64,000 nt of DNA from Auanema rhodensis (Eukaryota; Nematoda; Chromadorea; Rhabditida; Rhabditidae). The notes below the pieces were generated by a model. That model did not search any database. It saw only the letters and a program-made list of their open reading frames with translations, and was not told the origin of the DNA. A program made the position numbers and the translations under genes. The DNA is taken from positions 5,332,001 to 5,396,000 of the forward strand of contig OZ059895.1 in NCBI GenBank assembly GCA_964057225.1, in the 5' to 3' direction. This document shows positions 49,286 through 64,000 of the stretch, in pieces. How positions within the stretch are numbered: position 1 is the stretch's first letter; every line of letters begins with the position of its first letter.

Positions 49286-51183
49286 AGACATAAAGACAGA
49301 TAGGCAGTTTCATCCCAGTTGTCTAGTACGAACGTCTTGTGCAGATCTATTTTCAATCAAAAAGGTCATGCCCTACATGGATTGTGGCTAGCATCGCCTT
49401 AATTATGTGTTCTCGTCCAGCTGCCAGCAACATCTGTCCCCCTGCCTTCAGAATCTCTTCTAGCCTTTTCCTTTCTCTCACCCTCTCTCTCATGCAGGTT
49501 CTTGACTAAGTATTTAGATCATTTTCTCTCTTCTCTCTCTCTCCCTCATATGCTCTAGCTTACCTAACTACATGTTTACCTTCTGTAACGAAATATGAGA
49601 GGTACTAGAGATGGGTGCCAGAAAGGCAGAAATAAGAGAGAGAATAGGAAAATACGCGTTACTTGATACCATTTTTGATGCGGTAATAAGCTTTAAACCT
49701 TGCAAGCGGATAAGGGAAACATCTGACTTTAATACATAGATTTTGATCTGGCACCTTTCTCATTCTAATTGTATCTAGCCACTCGAACATCCAAGCGTGT
49801 TGCAACATGCGCTTTCCAATAAAAAATAAATTATTTATCAATGAAGAACGGGGAGAAAAATGACTGCTTGATGAGGCGTTTTCGAGTATAATGCTAAACA
49901 AGTCAATATTATATTGTCTTTAAAATATTCAAATTATTTTATATCGACTTTTTAAGCAACTATTACAGCTATTATATCGTAAACGTGCTTGCCGAGCTTG
50001 TCGAGCTTGTCGAGCTTGTCAGTATATACATATTTGGTATATCATGGCAGCATACTTCGCTCAAAACTACTCTCGTTCTCCATTTTTCTCAAAAATTGTA
50101 ATATGTATTTCGTAATTGAAAAGCTAGTTAGTTAAGTTTTTGAAGAGACTAGTATTTTGAGAATAACTCAATTATTTGAAAATGATGTTCACAATATTTA
50201 AAATTCTTAGTCTTATACATATTGCGAGCTGTGAATACTAGCGTACGGCTCAAACATCTTAAGACAGTTTTCAGTTCATAACGACCACAACATCTGACTG
50301 GGCCGTTGGCTTCAGCATCAAGCTAAGATTATACCCAGAGGAAGTGAAGAGATATTTTGATCCATGAACCATCTAGTAGACTTGTCTTGCATCGTACGCT
50401 TTGGCTATTATACGGCCAGAGGCGTCATTTAGATCAGCTTCATCTTCTTCTCCATTTTCTGTTTGGTTTGCTATTCATTCTGTTGCTTTAACCCCCACGG
50501 GCATCGTTCAGCTTTTGCCTTTCAATTCACCGGAGACCTTTGATCCAACCATAACTGGTCATTTCGATTTCTCCCCAGACCGAAATCGAACCGGATCCGA
50601 CAAGCTGGTCGAGCTTCGGCTAACAGCTGTCCCTGCATGCTTGCATGGACCACGGCCAATCAGAAGCCGCTATGGGCGTGGCAGATGTCGCTGCCGGGTG
50701 CTCAACAAGGCAAGAAAGGAGAAGAGAGGAGAGGGGGTGAGTGAGAGAGTGGGCTCCACCCTTCTCCTACTCCTCTGCCTCTTCCAGCAACAACGACGTC
50801 GACGGCAACGAAGACAACCGGCTACTTCTCTATCTGTTCTATTTTTTATTTCCTATCAAGCGCTTGTCTAGCTTCAATGCTTCCTCATCTTCTTTCAAAT
50901 TGCCTTAAGCAGATTCTGACAATTCGAAATACATATTTTCCTTTTTGAACAAAATATTTTTCATTTAAAACGTCATTGCAATAATGTCCACTTCTTAAAG
51001 ATATTACTATTGCAACCATTCAATCGTTCAAACATTCATATAATACTTCAACTAAAGTTTTAAAAATTTATTATATTTTTATGTTTTTTTCATTTTTTTC
51101 TTTTTTTCGTTGAATATTACTATCGTATATACTTCAATGATTGTCGTTGTCGCCTATGGCATCAGAGGTTGGACGATCATCTG

Positions 51184-51186
<3 letters not shown>

Positions 51187-51229
<43 letters not shown>
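51187..51229. repeat. (CT)n microsatellite
   Basis: About 21 CT units, continuing into degenerate CTTT and CTCT repeats to about 51345, some 500 bases upstream of the first etr-1 coding exon. Confidence 0.9.
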
Positions 51230-51244
<15 letters not shown>

Positions 51245-51818
51245 GTTCCCTCTTTCTCTCTCCCCCTTCCTCTCTCTCTTTCTCTTTTTCTCTCTACGTC
51301 TTCTCTAAATTTATACCTCTTTCTTTCTCTTTCTCTCCACCTTACTTCTCTTCATCGTCTCCTCATTTCTTTTACTCTCATTTGCCATATATACTGAATA
51401 TGTGTCCATGTGTAGGGTGTCGCTGTTGCCTTGGTGAGGCGATTTAGCATCAACCACCACCACCACCGGAACCTACCACATCTTTCATCTCCTGTTCATA
51501 CAGCGATAGAGCATGAGACACAAAATACTTTGAAAAACTATCTGAGCATCTCATAACTATATTCGTAAAAAACAATATTTTATTCTGTTTAGCATATAGT
51601 TCTGCTGCAGCAGCTTGAGTTTCTTTTTTCCTCCAATACTCTCTCATTCAAATACTGATTTTCTCATTTCCATCTGTTTTCCTACTCACCTCTTGCCCAA
51701 TCCCGTATAATTAATTCGTTTTCGTTCATCTACGCTTTCGCAATTCTATTTCTCTTTAACATACCACTTCTATACTTTTTCAATGTTTTAGATGATTGTT
51801 TGACTGGACGATTGCAGC

Positions 51819-64000
<12,182 letters not shown>

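Larger units (their letters stand above)
48554..51818. other. Upstream region of etr-1
   Basis: Over 3 kb with no supportable coding gene. It is AT-rich to about 49150, then has CT-rich tracts (49252-49281, 51187-51229), a triple GAGCTTGTC repeat near 49994, and a comparatively GC-rich segment at 50400-50830 that includes CTATGGGCGTGGCAGATG. It probably holds the etr-1 promoter and untranslated exons. The GC-rich part may be a 5' UTR exon or enhancer. Confidence 0.5.

Noticed and set aside
49659-49901. 80-codon minus-strand frame upstream of etr-1
   Set aside because: No domain, no splice partners, and composition no different from surrounding non-coding DNA.

Overview
The window is nuclear DNA of a nematode. 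The grounds are the AT-rich sequence, introns mostly of about 40-60 bases ending in TTTCAG or TTTTAG, a histone 3' hairpin whose loop begins with C, worm-type H2A and H3 sequences, a LIN-28 with the worm-type spacing in its first zinc knuckle, and neighbouring COX5B and gp78 genes that I recall as near neighbours in C. elegans too. I cannot name the species or clade. No transposon, virus or CRISPR array was recognised.

Layout. (1) 1-11120: a tandem array of core histone genes with a 3544-base unit, about 3.1 copies, cut by the left edge of the window. All four genes lie on the minus strand and are transcribed in the order H3-H4-H2B-H2A. Copies are almost identical. Each gene whose end lies in the window finishes in the same 16-base hairpin. 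(2) 11538-22909, minus: a 23-exon membrane dipeptidyl-peptidase of the DPP4/DPP6 family (786 aa as assembled), with a 7.4 kb first intron. (3) 22910-27937: mostly empty, with one tRNA-Glu. (4) 27938-36495, plus: a large secreted and membrane-anchored ZP-domain cuticle-type protein. It carries a Thr/Ser/Pro-rich half, an acidic stretch and 35 copies of a Pro/Gly repeat. (5) 36982-37644, minus: lin-28, convergent with the ZP gene, with a let-7 seed site and three lin-4-like sites in its 3' UTR. (6) 38866-41198, plus: a membrane-anchored tartrate-resistant (purple) acid phosphatase of 420 aa. (7) 42221-43505, plus: an unrecognised 211-aa protein, possibly facing a small minus-strand gene. (8) 43857-47039, minus: COX5B (cco-1) followed by the ER ubiquitin ligase gp78 (hrdl-1), laid out like an operon. 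(9) 47880-48553, minus: an unrecognised acidic 137-aa protein. (10) 48554-64000, plus: a broad 5' region, then the first ten coding exons of etr-1 (CELF/Bruno RNA-binding protein), which runs off the right edge.

The genes are typical single eukaryotic loci and do not form one pathway. Groupings visible in the sequence are the histone array, the cco-1/hrdl-1 pair, and the lin-28 3' UTR, which looks like a heterochronic microRNA target. Exon boundaries were read by eye from GT/AG sites and frame continuity. For the peptidase, LIN-28, phosphatase, COX5B, both unknown proteins and etr-1 the summed exons keep frame exactly. For the ZP and gp78 genes only part of the exons were fixed.
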